From NCBI RefSeq assembly GCF_008795955.1, contig NZ_VMHN01000003.1:1-64000 (forward strand): 64,000 nucleotides of DNA, given 5' to 3'. The stretch's first letter is position 1. The number at the start of each line of letters is the position of its first letter. The translations under genes were made by a program, and so were the position numbers. Below are positions 43,842-51,983 of the stretch, piece after piece. Below the pieces are notes generated by a model. That model was not told the origin of the DNA and searched no databases. It worked only from the letters and a program-made list of their open reading frames with translations. The stretch comes from Marinobacter denitrificans. Lineage in GTDB: Bacteria > Pseudomonadota > Gammaproteobacteria > Pseudomonadales > Oleiphilaceae.

Positions 43842-43847
43842 ATTATA
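43842..43847 (-). promoter_or_regulatory. Candidate -10 element for dxs
   Basis: A perfect TATAAT on the minus strand, about 40 nt ahead of the dxs start, in the 142-nt ispA-dxs gap. No good -35 at normal spacing was found, so dxs may have its own weak promoter besides read-through from xseB-ispA. Confidence 0.4.
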
Positions 43848-43943
43848 GGGGATGAAGGAACCCGGTTTCATACTGATTGGGCCAGACAGGCTCCACCAGC
43901 CCTTCATCCTGACTACCAGTGTGCACGCCAGCGCCGTGATGGT

Positions 43944-44843
43944 TCAATGGGTGCGGGCAACCACATAGCCGGCCATGTCCCGGAGTATGTCGCCTTCCTT
44001 GCCAAAGCCCTCCAGGCTAGACAGTGCCGAGTCCAGCAGCTGGGACAGGTAGTCCCTGGCGCCCGTGGTGCCGAGCAGCGAGGGGTAGGTGGGCTTGGCG
44101 CGTGCCAGGTCCGACCCCTGGGGTTTTCCGATAACGGTGGTATCCCCCTCAATATCCAGCAGATCATCCTGTACCTGGAAGGCAAGCCCCAGGGTTTGTG
44201 AATAAACGGTAAGGGCTGCCAGTTGATCTTCACTGACATCGGGGGCGGTCAGAGCACCCATCCGCACACTGGCAGCAATCAGGGCCCCGGTTTTGTGGCG
44301 GTGCATCTTCTCCAGCTCACCGATTGTCAGGCTTTTGCCGACCGACTCCAGATCTATGGCCTGGCCGCCCACCATACCGAGATGCCCGCTGGCACAGGCC
44401 AGCTCCCTTATCATCGCCAGGCGGACCTGGTCGTTCAGCCCCGGGGCTTCCGCCAGCCAACCGAATGCCAGGGTCTGGAGGGCATCACCGGCGAGAATCG
44501 CCGTGGCCTCGTCAAAGGCGATATGAGTTGTGGCGCGACCCCGCCGTAATTCGTCGTCGTCCATGGCAGGCAGGTCATCGTGAATCAGCGAATAGGCATG
44601 TACCAGTTCCAGGGTGCAGGCCGGCACAATCGCGTTTTCCTGCGGCTGACCCAGTGCTGAAGCTGCTGCCATGCACAGGGCGGGGCGAATACGTTTACCG
44701 CCGCCGAGGACGCTGTACCTCATGGCCTGCTGCAGGCGATCGGAACCATCGCCGGTGACTGATAGCTGGCGCTCCAGTTCTGTGTCGATTCGCTTGCGGC
44801 AACCTTCCAGAAATGTTGTCAGACGGGTATTCGGTGCTGGCAT
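43944..44843 (-). CDS. ispA: Farnesyl diphosphate synthase
   Basis: 299-residue all-helical prenyltransferase building FPP from IPP and DMAPP/GPP. It has the first aspartate-rich motif in L-I-H-D-D-L-P-A-M-D-D-D (about 83-94) and the second in F-Q-V-Q-D-D-L-L-D (about 222-230), plus G-G-K-R-I-R-P and the K-T-G-A-L segment. Its ATG overlaps the xseB stop (TGATG), giving translational coupling. Confidence 0.96.
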   Translation of the reverse strand: MPAPNTRLTTFLEGCRKRIDTELERQLSVTGDGSDRLQQAMRYSVLGGGKRIRPALCMAAASALGQPQENAIVPACTLELVHAYSLIHDDLPAMDDDELRRGRATTHIAFDEATAILAGDALQTLAFGWLAEAPGLNDQVRLAMIRELACASGHLGMVGGQAIDLESVGKSLTIGELEKMHRHKTGALIAASVRMGALTAPDVSEDQLAALTVYSQTLGLAFQVQDDLLDIEGDTTVIGKPQGSDLARAKPTYPSLLGTTGARDYLSQLLDSALSSLEGFGKEGDILRDMAGYVVARTH

Positions 44844-45097
44844 CAGGCAGGTTCGTCCGGGGTGAAAGGTCTTGTTTCCAGGGTGCCGTCGCTGTTTTCC
44901 ACCAGCTGTTCCACGCGCTGTTCCGCTGTCTTGAGCGCCTGCTGACACTCGCGTGTGAGCTTTACCCCCCGCTCGAATGCTGTCAGCGACTGCTCCAGGG
45001 ACAGTTCTCCCTGTTCCAGGTCACGGACCAGTTTTTCCAGCTCATCCAGGGACTTCTCAAAGTCGGCAATAGACGCTGTGCTTTTCTCACCGGCCAT
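44843..45097 (-). CDS. xseB: Exodeoxyribonuclease VII small subunit
   Basis: 84-residue helical protein with the family pattern [12 protein letters not shown]...[21 protein letters not shown]. It partners XseA (not in the window) in ssDNA degradation. It is first in the xseB-ispA-dxs unit, the order found in many proteobacteria. Confidence 0.95.
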   Translation of the reverse strand: MAGEKSTASIADFEKSLDELEKLVRDLEQGELSLEQSLTAFERGVKLTRECQQALKTAEQRVEQLVENSDGTLETRPFTPDEPA

Positions 45098-45145
45098 ACA
45101 GGGCCTCCGGTTGCTTCGCGGAATTTCGCGGATTATATCAAAGCT

Positions 45146-45931
45146 TCAGGCCAGCCGCTGCCAGCAGAATGCTCTGGCATCCTCCTTTTTGCCCTTCGGC
45201 CCCCAAACCTGCTCGGTCACGCGAATCTCCCCGGAGGCACTTACGGTTACAACTGTAGTGGCACGGGTACCGTAATCACTGCCAATAATGAAAGGGGAAG
45301 AGAGAAAACGCTCCGTCTCCCGGTCTACTCCGGTGTCTGGCAATAGATGGTCAGGAGCGGGCGTCGTGTCCTGAAGCTGGGTTATCAGGTTTTGATGGAG
45401 TTCTTCCGTGGTGGCGGAGCTGGCTTTCTCAAGTAGCCCTGAAACCGAGTTCCTGAGCCGGAGCAGCTTGGGCCAGGGCGTTTGCAGCAGATGATTGCTG
45501 AGCCCATAGGTACCACGGTGAACATGGCGGCCAGGGTGGGCGTCCCGATTACTGAAATACCAGCCATGTTGGGTATTCAGGTTAACCAGGTTGAATCCGG
45601 AGTATCGGCTCTTCTGTTGCTGGAGCCGGGATTCCAGAGCGTCACTCTCCTGGGCAAGAGCCAATAATGGAAGCTCCCCGCGGGAGTTAGTGCCGGGAGC
45701 TTGCGAGCCTTCCCGTACATTGGTCACTGCCGAAACCTTGCCATCGGTGTCAACGGCAAGCCAGGTGCCGCCGGACAGCAGGTCGCGACCCGCAAGAATC
45801 TCTCTCCCGGCGGTTTCGCTGGTCCACCAGTCCATGGACGCGGTAGGGCGGCGAAAGAACTCATCACGATTTGCGGCCACCACCAGTGGGAAATCGGAAT
45901 GCTGGCGCAGAGAAAAAACAATCAGGCACAT
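45146..45931 (-). CDS. NRDE / TANGO2-family protein
   Basis: 261-residue protein starting M-C-L-I-V-F with the defining A-A-N-R-D-E-F-F motif at about residues 19-26, the family's conserved N-terminal stretch resembling an N-terminal nucleophile start. T-N-V-R-E is also typical. Family members have been linked to heme or lipid handling in eukaryotes; the bacterial role is not established. It is divergent from the TauE/SafE gene with an 84-nt gap. Confidence 0.85.
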   Translation of the reverse strand: MCLIVFSLRQHSDFPLVVAANRDEFFRRPTASMDWWTSETAGREILAGRDLLSGGTWLAVDTDGKVSAVTNVREGSQAPGTNSRGELPLLALAQESDALESRLQQQKSRYSGFNLVNLNTQHGWYFSNRDAHPGRHVHRGTYGLSNHLLQTPWPKLLRLRNSVSGLLEKASSATTEELHQNLITQLQDTTPAPDHLLPDTGVDRETERFLSSPFIIGSDYGTRATTVVTVSASGEIRVTEQVWGPKGKKEDARAFCWQRLA

Positions 45932-46015
45932 GGGTGGGCTCATCCGTCGCGAGTGAACAAAGGTGCGTCGGTGTGTATCATACCAGCCTGTTTTGTTCTC
46001 TGCGTGTGGTTGAGT

Positions 46016-46810
46016 ATGACCCTGATTGCGGTAATTGGTCTTTATCTGGCGCTGGGCGCCCTGGCGGGCACCATGGCGGGCCTTTTCGGTATTGGTGGCG
46101 GGCTGGTGATCGTGCCGGTTCTGATCTTCAGTTTTGGTTTGCAGGGAATCAGTACTGAAATTACCGCGCACCTGGCTGTGGGAACCTCTCTGGCGACCAT
46201 CGTTTTCACATCGATGAGCTCCATTCGCTCGCATCACCTCCATCAGGCGATTCGCTGGGAGATTTTCCGGCCAATGACCGCCGGTATCGTGATAGGTGCC
46301 ATGGTTGGCGCCTGGACCGCGTCCATGCTCAGTGGCGATGCCCTGGAACTGATCATCGGTGTGTTTGTCATTCTGGTGGCGCTGAAAATGCTGCTGCAGG
46401 TCAATCCGAAACCCGGCCGCGACGTGCCCGGGCCGGCCGGCCTGGGCGGTGCTGGCGCAGGAATTGGCTGGGCCTCTGCGATCTTTGGTATAGGCGGCGG
46501 TACGCTGACGGTGCCTTTTCTGAGCTGGTGTAACGTCCGCATGCAGCAGGCGGTGGGCACCTCCGCCGCCTGTGGCTTGCCCATTGCCGTGGCGGGCGCG
46601 CTGACGAACATCGGCACCGGCTGGCAAAACCCGCAGTTGCCGGATCTCAGTGTGGGATTCATCTACCTGCCGGCGTTTCTGGGGATTGTCCTCACCAGCG
46701 TATTGTTCGCCCGGGTAGGTGCCAACCTGGCACACCGCCTGGACGCCGCGTTACTGAAAAAAATCTTCGCCATGGTGCTGATCGTGGTGGGTATCCGTTT
46801 TCTGTTATGA
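46016..46810 (+). CDS. TauE/SafE-family sulfite/anion exporter-like permease
   Basis: 264-residue membrane protein with about eight helices and the repeated glycine-rich signature: G-x-F-G-I-G-G-G near residues 24-31 and I-F-G-I-G-G-G-T-L near 156-164, one per half. The family moves sulfur-containing organic anions and related compounds; the substrate cannot be deduced. ATG 46016 has no strong ribosome site and upstream GTG/TTG codons exist. It is followed by lgt after 15 nt. Confidence 0.8.
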   Translation: MTLIAVIGLYLALGALAGTMAGLFGIGGGLVIVPVLIFSFGLQGISTEITAHLAVGTSLATIVFTSMSSIRSHHLHQAIRWEIFRPMTAGIVIGAMVGAWTASMLSGDALELIIGVFVILVALKMLLQVNPKPGRDVPGPAGLGGAGAGIGWASAIFGIGGGTLTVPFLSWCNVRMQQAVGTSAACGLPIAVAGALTNIGTGWQNPQLPDLSVGFIYLPAFLGIVLTSVLFARVGANLAHRLDAALLKKIFAMVLIVVGIRFLL

Positions 46811-46825
46811 CCTGAGAGGTTATTG

Positions 46826-47614
46826 ATGCTCCAGCATCCACAAATCGATCCGGTGGCTATTTCCATCGGCCCGCTGAAAGTGCATTGGTACGGCCTGACC
46901 TATCTGGTTGGATTTCTGGTGGGTTGGTGGCTGGGGCGTATCCGTGCCCGCAAACCCTGGTCTCCCATTAACGAAGCCCAGATGGGCGACATGCTCTTCT
47001 ACATCGCTCTGGGTGTCATACTTGGCGGACGCTTTGGCTATGTGATCTTCTACAACTTCGGGGCCTTTGCCTCCGACCCATTAATGCTGTTGCGAGTCTG
47101 GGAGGGGGGAATGTCCTTCCACGGCGGCCTCTTGGGCGTCATGTTTGCCATGTGGTGGTTTGGCCGTAAAGTGGACCGCACATTCTGGCAAATTGCGGAT
47201 TTTGTCGCGCCGCTGGTGCCGGTCGGCCTTGGTGCCGGACGTATCGGCAACTTCATCAATGGCGAACTCTGGGGCAAGCCCACGGACCTGCCCTGGGGCA
47301 TGGTCTTCCGCACGGCCCCCGACGCGCTGGCAAGGCACCCGTCCCAGCTGTACCAGTTCGCGCTGGAAGGGGTGGTATTCTTTATTATCCTGTGGTGGTT
47401 TTCCTCAAAACCCCGGCCCCGTATGGCGGTGTCTGGCCTGTTCCTGATGTGTTACGGCATTTTCCGCTTCCTGGTGGAATTCGTACGCCAGCCCGACCCC
47501 CAGCTTGGCTACCTGGCCTTCGACTGGCTGACCATGGGGCAGGTTCTGTCGTTCCCGATGATACTGGCGGGCGCCGGACTGATTGTTTTCGCTTACCGGA
47601 GAAACGCTGAATGA
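46826..47614 (+). CDS. lgt: Prolipoprotein diacylglyceryl transferase
   Basis: 262-residue inner-membrane enzyme with about seven helices that adds diacylglyceryl to the lipobox cysteine. It has H-W-Y-G-L near the N-terminus, M-S-F-H-G-G-L-L-G and the Lgt signature [16 protein letters not shown] 46826 is preferred over TTG 46823. It overlaps thyA (ATGA), as often seen. Confidence 0.97.
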   Translation: MLQHPQIDPVAISIGPLKVHWYGLTYLVGFLVGWWLGRIRARKPWSPINEAQMGDMLFYIALGVILGGRFGYVIFYNFGAFASDPLMLLRVWEGGMSFHGGLLGVMFAMWWFGRKVDRTFWQIADFVAPLVPVGLGAGRIGNFINGELWGKPTDLPWGMVFRTAPDALARHPSQLYQFALEGVVFFIILWWFSSKPRPRMAVSGLFLMCYGIFRFLVEFVRQPDPQLGYLAFDWLTMGQVLSFPMILAGAGLIVFAYRRNAE

Positions 47615-48450
47615 AAGCTTATCTCGACCTGATGAAAGACGTGGTGGACAACGGCACGGACCGTGGCGACCGCACCGGTGTCGGCACCCGGTCCGTGTTT
47701 GGCCGCCAGATTCGCTTCAACCTGCAGGAAGGCTTTCCTCTGGTGACCACCAAGAAAGTTCACCTGCGCAGCATCATTCAGGAATTATTGTGGTTCCTGC
47801 AGGGCTCTACCGACAACACCTGGCTGAAAGAACGCAACGTTTCCATCTGGAACGAGTGGGCCCTGGAGAACGGTGATCTGGGCCCTATCTACGGCAAACA
47901 GTGGCGCAGCTGGCAATGCCCGGACGGCAGCACAGTCGACCAGATCAGTGACGTGATCGAGCAGATCCGTAACAAGCCCAACTCCCGCCGGTTGATTGTC
48001 TCCGCCTGGAACCCGGCCGAACTCCCTGACGAATCCATCGGCCCCCAGGACAATGTCCGCCAGGGCCGAATGGCACTGGCCCCGTGCCACTGCCTGTTCC
48101 AGTTCTACGTCTCCGACGGCAAGCTCTCCTGCCAGCTTTACCAGCGCAGTGCCGACCTGTTTCTGGGCGTACCGTTCAACATCGCATCCTACGCTCTGCT
48201 GACCCACATGATCGCCCAGCAGTGCGATCTGGACGTTGGCGAGTTCGTTCACACTTTCGGTGATTGCCACCTGTACCAGAATCATCTGACCGACGACATC
48301 GTGTTCGAACAACTGAAACGGGAGCCGCGGGCGTTGCCTCAACTCGTGATCAAACGGAAGCCTTCCTCGATCTTTGAGTACGAGCTGGAGGATTTCGAGT
48401 TTGAGGGGTATGCCTCTTATCCTGGGATTAAGGCACCTATTGCGGTTTGA
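47611..48450 (+). CDS. thyA: Thymidylate synthase
   Basis: 279-residue enzyme methylating dUMP with methylene-tetrahydrofolate. The catalytic cysteine is C159 in [17 protein letters not shown] and [13 protein letters not shown] are intact. Slightly longer than E. coli ThyA (264), with a short insert before the active-site loop. folA follows after a repeat-filled gap. Confidence 0.97.
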   Translation: MKAYLDLMKDVVDNGTDRGDRTGVGTRSVFGRQIRFNLQEGFPLVTTKKVHLRSIIQELLWFLQGSTDNTWLKERNVSIWNEWALENGDLGPIYGKQWRSWQCPDGSTVDQISDVIEQIRNKPNSRRLIVSAWNPAELPDESIGPQDNVRQGRMALAPCHCLFQFYVSDGKLSCQLYQRSADLFLGVPFNIASYALLTHMIAQQCDLDVGEFVHTFGDCHLYQNHLTDDIVFEQLKREPRALPQLVIKRKPSSIFEYELEDFEFEGYASYPGIKAPIAV

Positions 48451-48466
48451 CCTTTTGGCCTGGTTT

Positions 48467-48595
48467 CCGGCCCTATGGTTTTGGGGGCTGCAGGTCAGCG
48501 GGTGGGGCTTTCAGGAAAACGCCTCAAGACGTCCGTGTGCGGCTTGGGCTCCGCCATCCCTGGCTCCGCACATTTCCTGAAAGCCCCACCCGCTG
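48467..48595 (-). repeat. Hairpin repeat element, copy 1 (inverted)
   Basis: A 23-nt perfect inverted repeat (48496-48518 with 48573-48595) encloses a 54-nt core (48519-48572). Read on the minus strand, the core matches copy 2 at 48 of 54 positions. The arms (GCGGGTGGGG... type) do not resemble those of copy 2. On the outer side, 48467-48492 read on the minus strand begins TGCAGCCCCC, then AAACC and AGGGCC, matching the outer flank of copy 2. It starts 17 nt after thyA. Confidence 0.9.
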
Positions 48596-48726
48596 CCCCG
48601 CGACCGAACATCAGAGATCGATTATCCGGAAGATTAGGTCAGCTTGGGTCGCCGGTTTTGATTTACGCTAAACAATTGCTCTACCCGTAGTAGTCATGGA
48701 TCAGCCGACTGAATTGTCGAATCGCG
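48596..48726. other. Spacer between the two hairpin elements
   Basis: About 130 nt between the inverted element copies, more AT-rich than its surroundings. I see no gene. The last three pairs next to copy 2 extend its stem beyond one G-T mismatch. Confidence 0.5.
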
Positions 48727-48861
48727 AGAGGGCGGGAAGACGTGTCCAAAAATGTGCGGAGCCATGGATGGCGGAGCTCAAGCCGCGCATGGATGCCTTG
48801 AGGCGTTTTTTGGACACGTCTTCCCGCCCTCTTGCAGCCCCCGAAACCCCGAGGGCCCCGG
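48727..48861 (+). repeat. Hairpin repeat element, copy 2
   Basis: A 26-nt perfect inverted repeat (48727-48752 with 48807-48832) encloses a 54-nt core (48753-48806). The core holds two mini-hairpins, GCCATGGATGGC (48761-48772) and GCATGGATGC (48787-48796). The outer flank 48833-48861 starts TGCAGCCCCC. It ends 36 nt before folA, so it may lie in the folA leader. Confidence 0.92.
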
Positions 48862-48897
48862 ATCCGGGCAGCTCTCAAGCAAGAGGACAAGCAATCA

Positions 48898-49413
48898 ATG
48901 AGGAAAGCCCTGATAGTGGCCATGTCCCAAAACCGGGTCATTGGCCGGAACAACAAGTTGCCATGGTATCTGCCAGGGGATCTGAAGTACTTCAAGCAGG
49001 CCACTATGGGTAAGCCCATTATCATGGGGCGGAAAACCTGGGATTCTATTGGCCGGCCATTGCCCGGGCGGATGAACGTGGTGATTTCACGGAATCCGGA
49101 ATGGGAAGCACCTGCTGGAACGGTGGCTGCGAAGTCGTTAGACGAAGCGCTGGTCAAAGCCGAAGCTCAGGCGGAGATTGAAGGCGGGGAAGAAGTAATG
49201 ATTATCGGTGGCGGGCAGATTTACGCAGAAGCCCTGCCGATGGTGGACCGGATCTACATTACCCAGGTGCACGCAGAGGTAGAGGGGGACGCATTCTTTC
49301 CGGAAGTGAACTGGGGGGAATGGGAAGAAATCGGACGGGAGGATTTCTCCGCGTCCGATAATAACCCTTACGATTACAGCTTCGTCGTCTATCAGCGCCT
49401 TAGTCAGCCCTGA
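48898..49413 (+). CDS. folA: Dihydrofolate reductase
   Basis: 171-residue DHFR. Motifs: I-V-A-M-S-Q-N-R-V-I-G at the N-terminus, L-P-W-Y-L-P-G-D-L-K-Y-F with the substrate-binding acidic residue, M-G-R-K-T-W-D-S-I-G-R-P-L-P-G-R, and I-I-G-G-G-Q-I-Y for NADPH binding. Regenerates tetrahydrofolate consumed by ThyA. ATG 48898 has GAGG 11 nt upstream; the longer open frame runs through the repeat element and is rejected. Converges with the DEAD-box gene 9 nt away. Confidence 0.96.
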   Translation: MRKALIVAMSQNRVIGRNNKLPWYLPGDLKYFKQATMGKPIIMGRKTWDSIGRPLPGRMNVVISRNPEWEAPAGTVAAKSLDEALVKAEAQAEIEGGEEVMIIGGGQIYAEALPMVDRIYITQVHAEVEGDAFFPEVNWGEWEEIGREDFSASDNNPYDYSFVVYQRLSQP

Positions 49414-49422
49414 GTGACTGGC

Positions 49423-50943
49423 TCAGGCCTGACGGGGCGGGCGTTTTCCGGCGGGCTTGCCACCTTTACCCGGGGGCTTGCCCTTCGGGCCGGGGCCGCC
49501 GCGGCCCTTGGGGCCTTTCTTGAAGCCCGGTTTGTAACCCGGCTTGCCACCTGGACGACCACCGCCGCCGCCTTTGCGATCCCTGCGTGGGGGTGCAGTG
49601 GCTGAAATCTCCGGCAGGGCCTCTGGCTGCTCCAGCGGCAATGAGCCGGGCTGGGACGCTTCCAGCCAGCAGGCCAGGGCGCCGGCTACCATGGCGGTGT
49701 CCATTTCATTGCGCTCGGCAATCTCATCCAGCAGCGCCATCGCTTTGGCAAGCTTGCCATCTTCAGCAAAACCCAGCAGTTGTGTTTCAAACTGCTCTTC
49801 ACGCATCTTCTTGAGTTCAACGGGCGAGGGCAGCTGATAGGATTTCATCGGCGAGTTGGTGGCGCGCTCCAGGGTGCGCAACCAGCTGCGCTCACGGGGA
49901 GTGACCAGCAGAATCGCCTTGCCTTCGCGACCCGCGCGGCCGGTGCGGCCAACCCGGTGGATATAGGCTTCCGTATCGTAGGGCACGTCGTAGTTGATAA
50001 CATGGGTAATACGTGGCACGTCCAGGCCGCGCGCGGCGACGTCCGTTGCCACGATGATATCTTTCTTGCCGCGCCTGAGGTCTTCCACCGTCTGCTCGCG
50101 CTGGCGCTGGTTCAGATCGCCGTTCAGCGGCGCTACCGCATGCCCGCGGGCTGACAGCTTTTCCGCCAACAGCGTGGTTTCCGCTTTGGTGCGGACAAAG
50201 ACAATGGCGGCATCCAGCGGTTCTACTTCCAGAATGCGCGTCAGGGCGTCCAGTTTGCGTTCGGCATAAACGGGCAGCACATACTGCGAAATACGCTCAA
50301 CCGTGCGGGTTTCGCTCTCGATTTTTACTTCTGTGGCATCGCGCAGATAGGTCTGGGCGACTTTCTTGATCTGCGGCGGCATGGTCGCGGAGAAGAGGGC
50401 GCGCTGACAGTTTTCCGGAGTTTTCGCCAGAATGGCTTCCACGTCATCAATGAAGCCCATGCGGAGCATTTCATCGGCTTCGTCGAGCACCAGGGCTTTG
50501 AGGCTGTCCAGCTTCAGGGTGCCCTTGCGCAGGTGGTCCAGCATACGGCCCGGAGTGCCCACGATTACCTGGGCGCCGCGGCGCAGGCCTTTGATCTGAG
50601 GGAAGAAATCCTGGCCGCCGTAAATCGGCAGTACATGGAAGTTACGGAATTTGCTGGCGTAGGTGGTAAACGCTTCGGCCACCTGGATGGCCAGTTCCCG
50701 TGTGGGCGCCAGCACCAGGATCTGGGGCTCCATAAGCGAGGCATCAATGCGGCTCAGCAATGGCAGCGCAAAGGCAGCGGTCTTCCCGGTGCCGGTCTGG
50801 GCCACGCCCAGCAGATGCTTACCGGCCAACAGCGCAGGAATGGTCTGGGCCTGTATGGGAGAAGGTTTTTCATAGCCGACGGCGGCAACAGCTTCAAGGA
50901 CAGCTGGATCCAGGCCGAGTTCGGCAAAAGACAAGTCAGACAT
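49423..50943 (-). CDS. DEAD-box RNA helicase
   Basis: 506-residue ATP-dependent RNA helicase. It has the Q-motif near residue 20, Walker A A-Q-T-G-T-G-K-T (about 46-53), D-E-A-D, S-A-T, and H-R-x-G-R-T-G-R-A-G in the second RecA domain. The C-terminal 75 residues are an almost pure Gly/Lys/Pro/Arg tail, a likely RNA-binding extension. It resembles DeaD/CsdA in the core, but I do not see the DbpA-type RNA-binding domain, so I leave the symbol blank. Expected to act in ribosome assembly or mRNA remodelling. Confidence 0.88.
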   Translation of the reverse strand: MSDLSFAELGLDPAVLEAVAAVGYEKPSPIQAQTIPALLAGKHLLGVAQTGTGKTAAFALPLLSRIDASLMEPQILVLAPTRELAIQVAEAFTTYASKFRNFHVLPIYGGQDFFPQIKGLRRGAQVIVGTPGRMLDHLRKGTLKLDSLKALVLDEADEMLRMGFIDDVEAILAKTPENCQRALFSATMPPQIKKVAQTYLRDATEVKIESETRTVERISQYVLPVYAERKLDALTRILEVEPLDAAIVFVRTKAETTLLAEKLSARGHAVAPLNGDLNQRQREQTVEDLRRGKKDIIVATDVAARGLDVPRITHVINYDVPYDTEAYIHRVGRTGRAGREGKAILLVTPRERSWLRTLERATNSPMKSYQLPSPVELKKMREEQFETQLLGFAEDGKLAKAMALLDEIAERNEMDTAMVAGALACWLEASQPGSLPLEQPEALPEISATAPPRRDRKGGGGGRPGGKPGYKPGFKKGPKGRGGPGPKGKPPGKGGKPAGKRPPRQA

Positions 50944-50970
50944 TAAAGTACTCGGAATTCGAAGGGTAGA

Positions 50971-51007
50971 GCATTGCAATGCAATGCATGATGTGGCGGG
51001 GATTATA
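50971..51007 (-). promoter_or_regulatory. Promoter -10 and repeated leader of the helicase gene
   Basis: Minus-strand TATAAT at 51002-51007, then a leader containing the 12-nt palindrome GCATTGCAATGC (50971-50982) preceded by extra TGCAT units, 28 nt ahead of the start. The -35 is not clear. The leader repeats may be a regulatory RNA or DNA site. Confidence 0.4.
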
Positions 51008-51149
51008 ACTGGTTTCTTGAGTCTTTAACACGGCTAATGCCGGCGGTGCTGTAGGTAGTTGCCGGCTTGCCGGCGCCGACAGTTGCGTTACTGGCGGATA
51101 TTCGGCAATCTCCGGATTGAGTCGGATAGGATGCTAATAAGGCAAGCTG

Positions 51150-51938
51150 ATGAATTTCGAAAAGTTATTGGAAGTGGCCGCAAAGGGTGGCGAAGTAACC
51201 ATTCCGTCTTCGTGGGCGCAGGGCCGAGCCTCGTTTGGCGGTGTGAGTGCGGCGCTTGTGTTTGACCGGATGGCGAACGTTGTTACCCCTGGCCGACCAA
51301 TGCGGTCCATGCAGGTGTCTTTTGTGGGCCCGGTAACGCCGGACGAGCCTGCGACGGTCGAGGCCGAACTTCTGCGTGAAGGTAAAGCTGTCAGCCAGGT
51401 GTTGGGGCGCATTGTTCAGGGTGGCGAGCCCAGGCTGGTGGCTCTTGCCAGTTTTGGTGGCGACAGGGAGTCGGACGTGCAGGTGGAAGCCTTGCCGGCA
51501 CCGGAAGCGAAACCGGTAGACCAGTGTAACGGATTGGATTATATCAAAGGGGTGACTCCGGAATTTATCCAGCAAATCGAAATGCGCTGGGCTTTTGGAA
51601 ATCTGCCGTTCAGTGGCAAAGGTGGCCGCGAGCTTGGTGGCTGGATGCAGTTCAGAAAGACTCCGGAAACCTTTTCAGATGCCCACATTATCGCACTCGT
51701 TGATGCATGGCCGCCTGCTGTTTTGCCATACGTAAAAGGGCGGGTGAAAACCAGTTCCCTGAGTTGGACACTTGATATCGTCCATCCCCGGCCACCTCTG
51801 GAGCCAGGTGACTGGTTGCTGTACAAGGCTACGATTGACGAGGCAAGCGCAGGGTACGGCCACACTCATGCAGGGGTCTGGACTGCACGCGGAGAGCTGG
51901 TAGCTCTGAGCCGGCAAACGGTAACGGTATTTGGGTAG
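51150..51938 (+). CDS. Thioesterase-family protein (TesB-like double hotdog)
   Basis: 262-residue protein resembling acyl-CoA thioesterase II-type proteins. The N-terminal hotdog has the W-A-Q-G-R-A-S-F-G-G pattern (about 23-32) and R-P-M-R-S-M-Q-V-S-F-V-G-P-V; the C-terminal hotdog has L-G-G-W-M-Q and D-A-W-P-P-A-V. Probably hydrolyses acyl-CoAs, but the acyl range cannot be read. It is divergent from the helicase and 45 nt ahead of the MFS gene. Confidence 0.8.
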   Translation: MNFEKLLEVAAKGGEVTIPSSWAQGRASFGGVSAALVFDRMANVVTPGRPMRSMQVSFVGPVTPDEPATVEAELLREGKAVSQVLGRIVQGGEPRLVALASFGGDRESDVQVEALPAPEAKPVDQCNGLDYIKGVTPEFIQQIEMRWAFGNLPFSGKGGRELGGWMQFRKTPETFSDAHIIALVDAWPPAVLPYVKGRVKTSSLSWTLDIVHPRPPLEPGDWLLYKATIDEASAGYGHTHAGVWTARGELVALSRQTVTVFG

Positions 51939-51983
51939 CGGCAATAGCAACGTCCACTCCTGTCTTTGAAGTAAGGAATCCCC

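Noticed and set aside
48467..48861. Integron attC sites or a miniature transposon with terminal repeats
   Set aside because: attC sites vary in the middle and keep their ends; here the middle is conserved and the arms vary. No target-site duplication or shared terminal inverted repeats between the copies could be found by eye.
48832..48897. N-terminal extension of folA by 22 residues
   Set aside because: The extension would be encoded by the outer arm and flank of the repeat element; DHFR begins at the ATG at 48898, where the conserved N-terminus starts.
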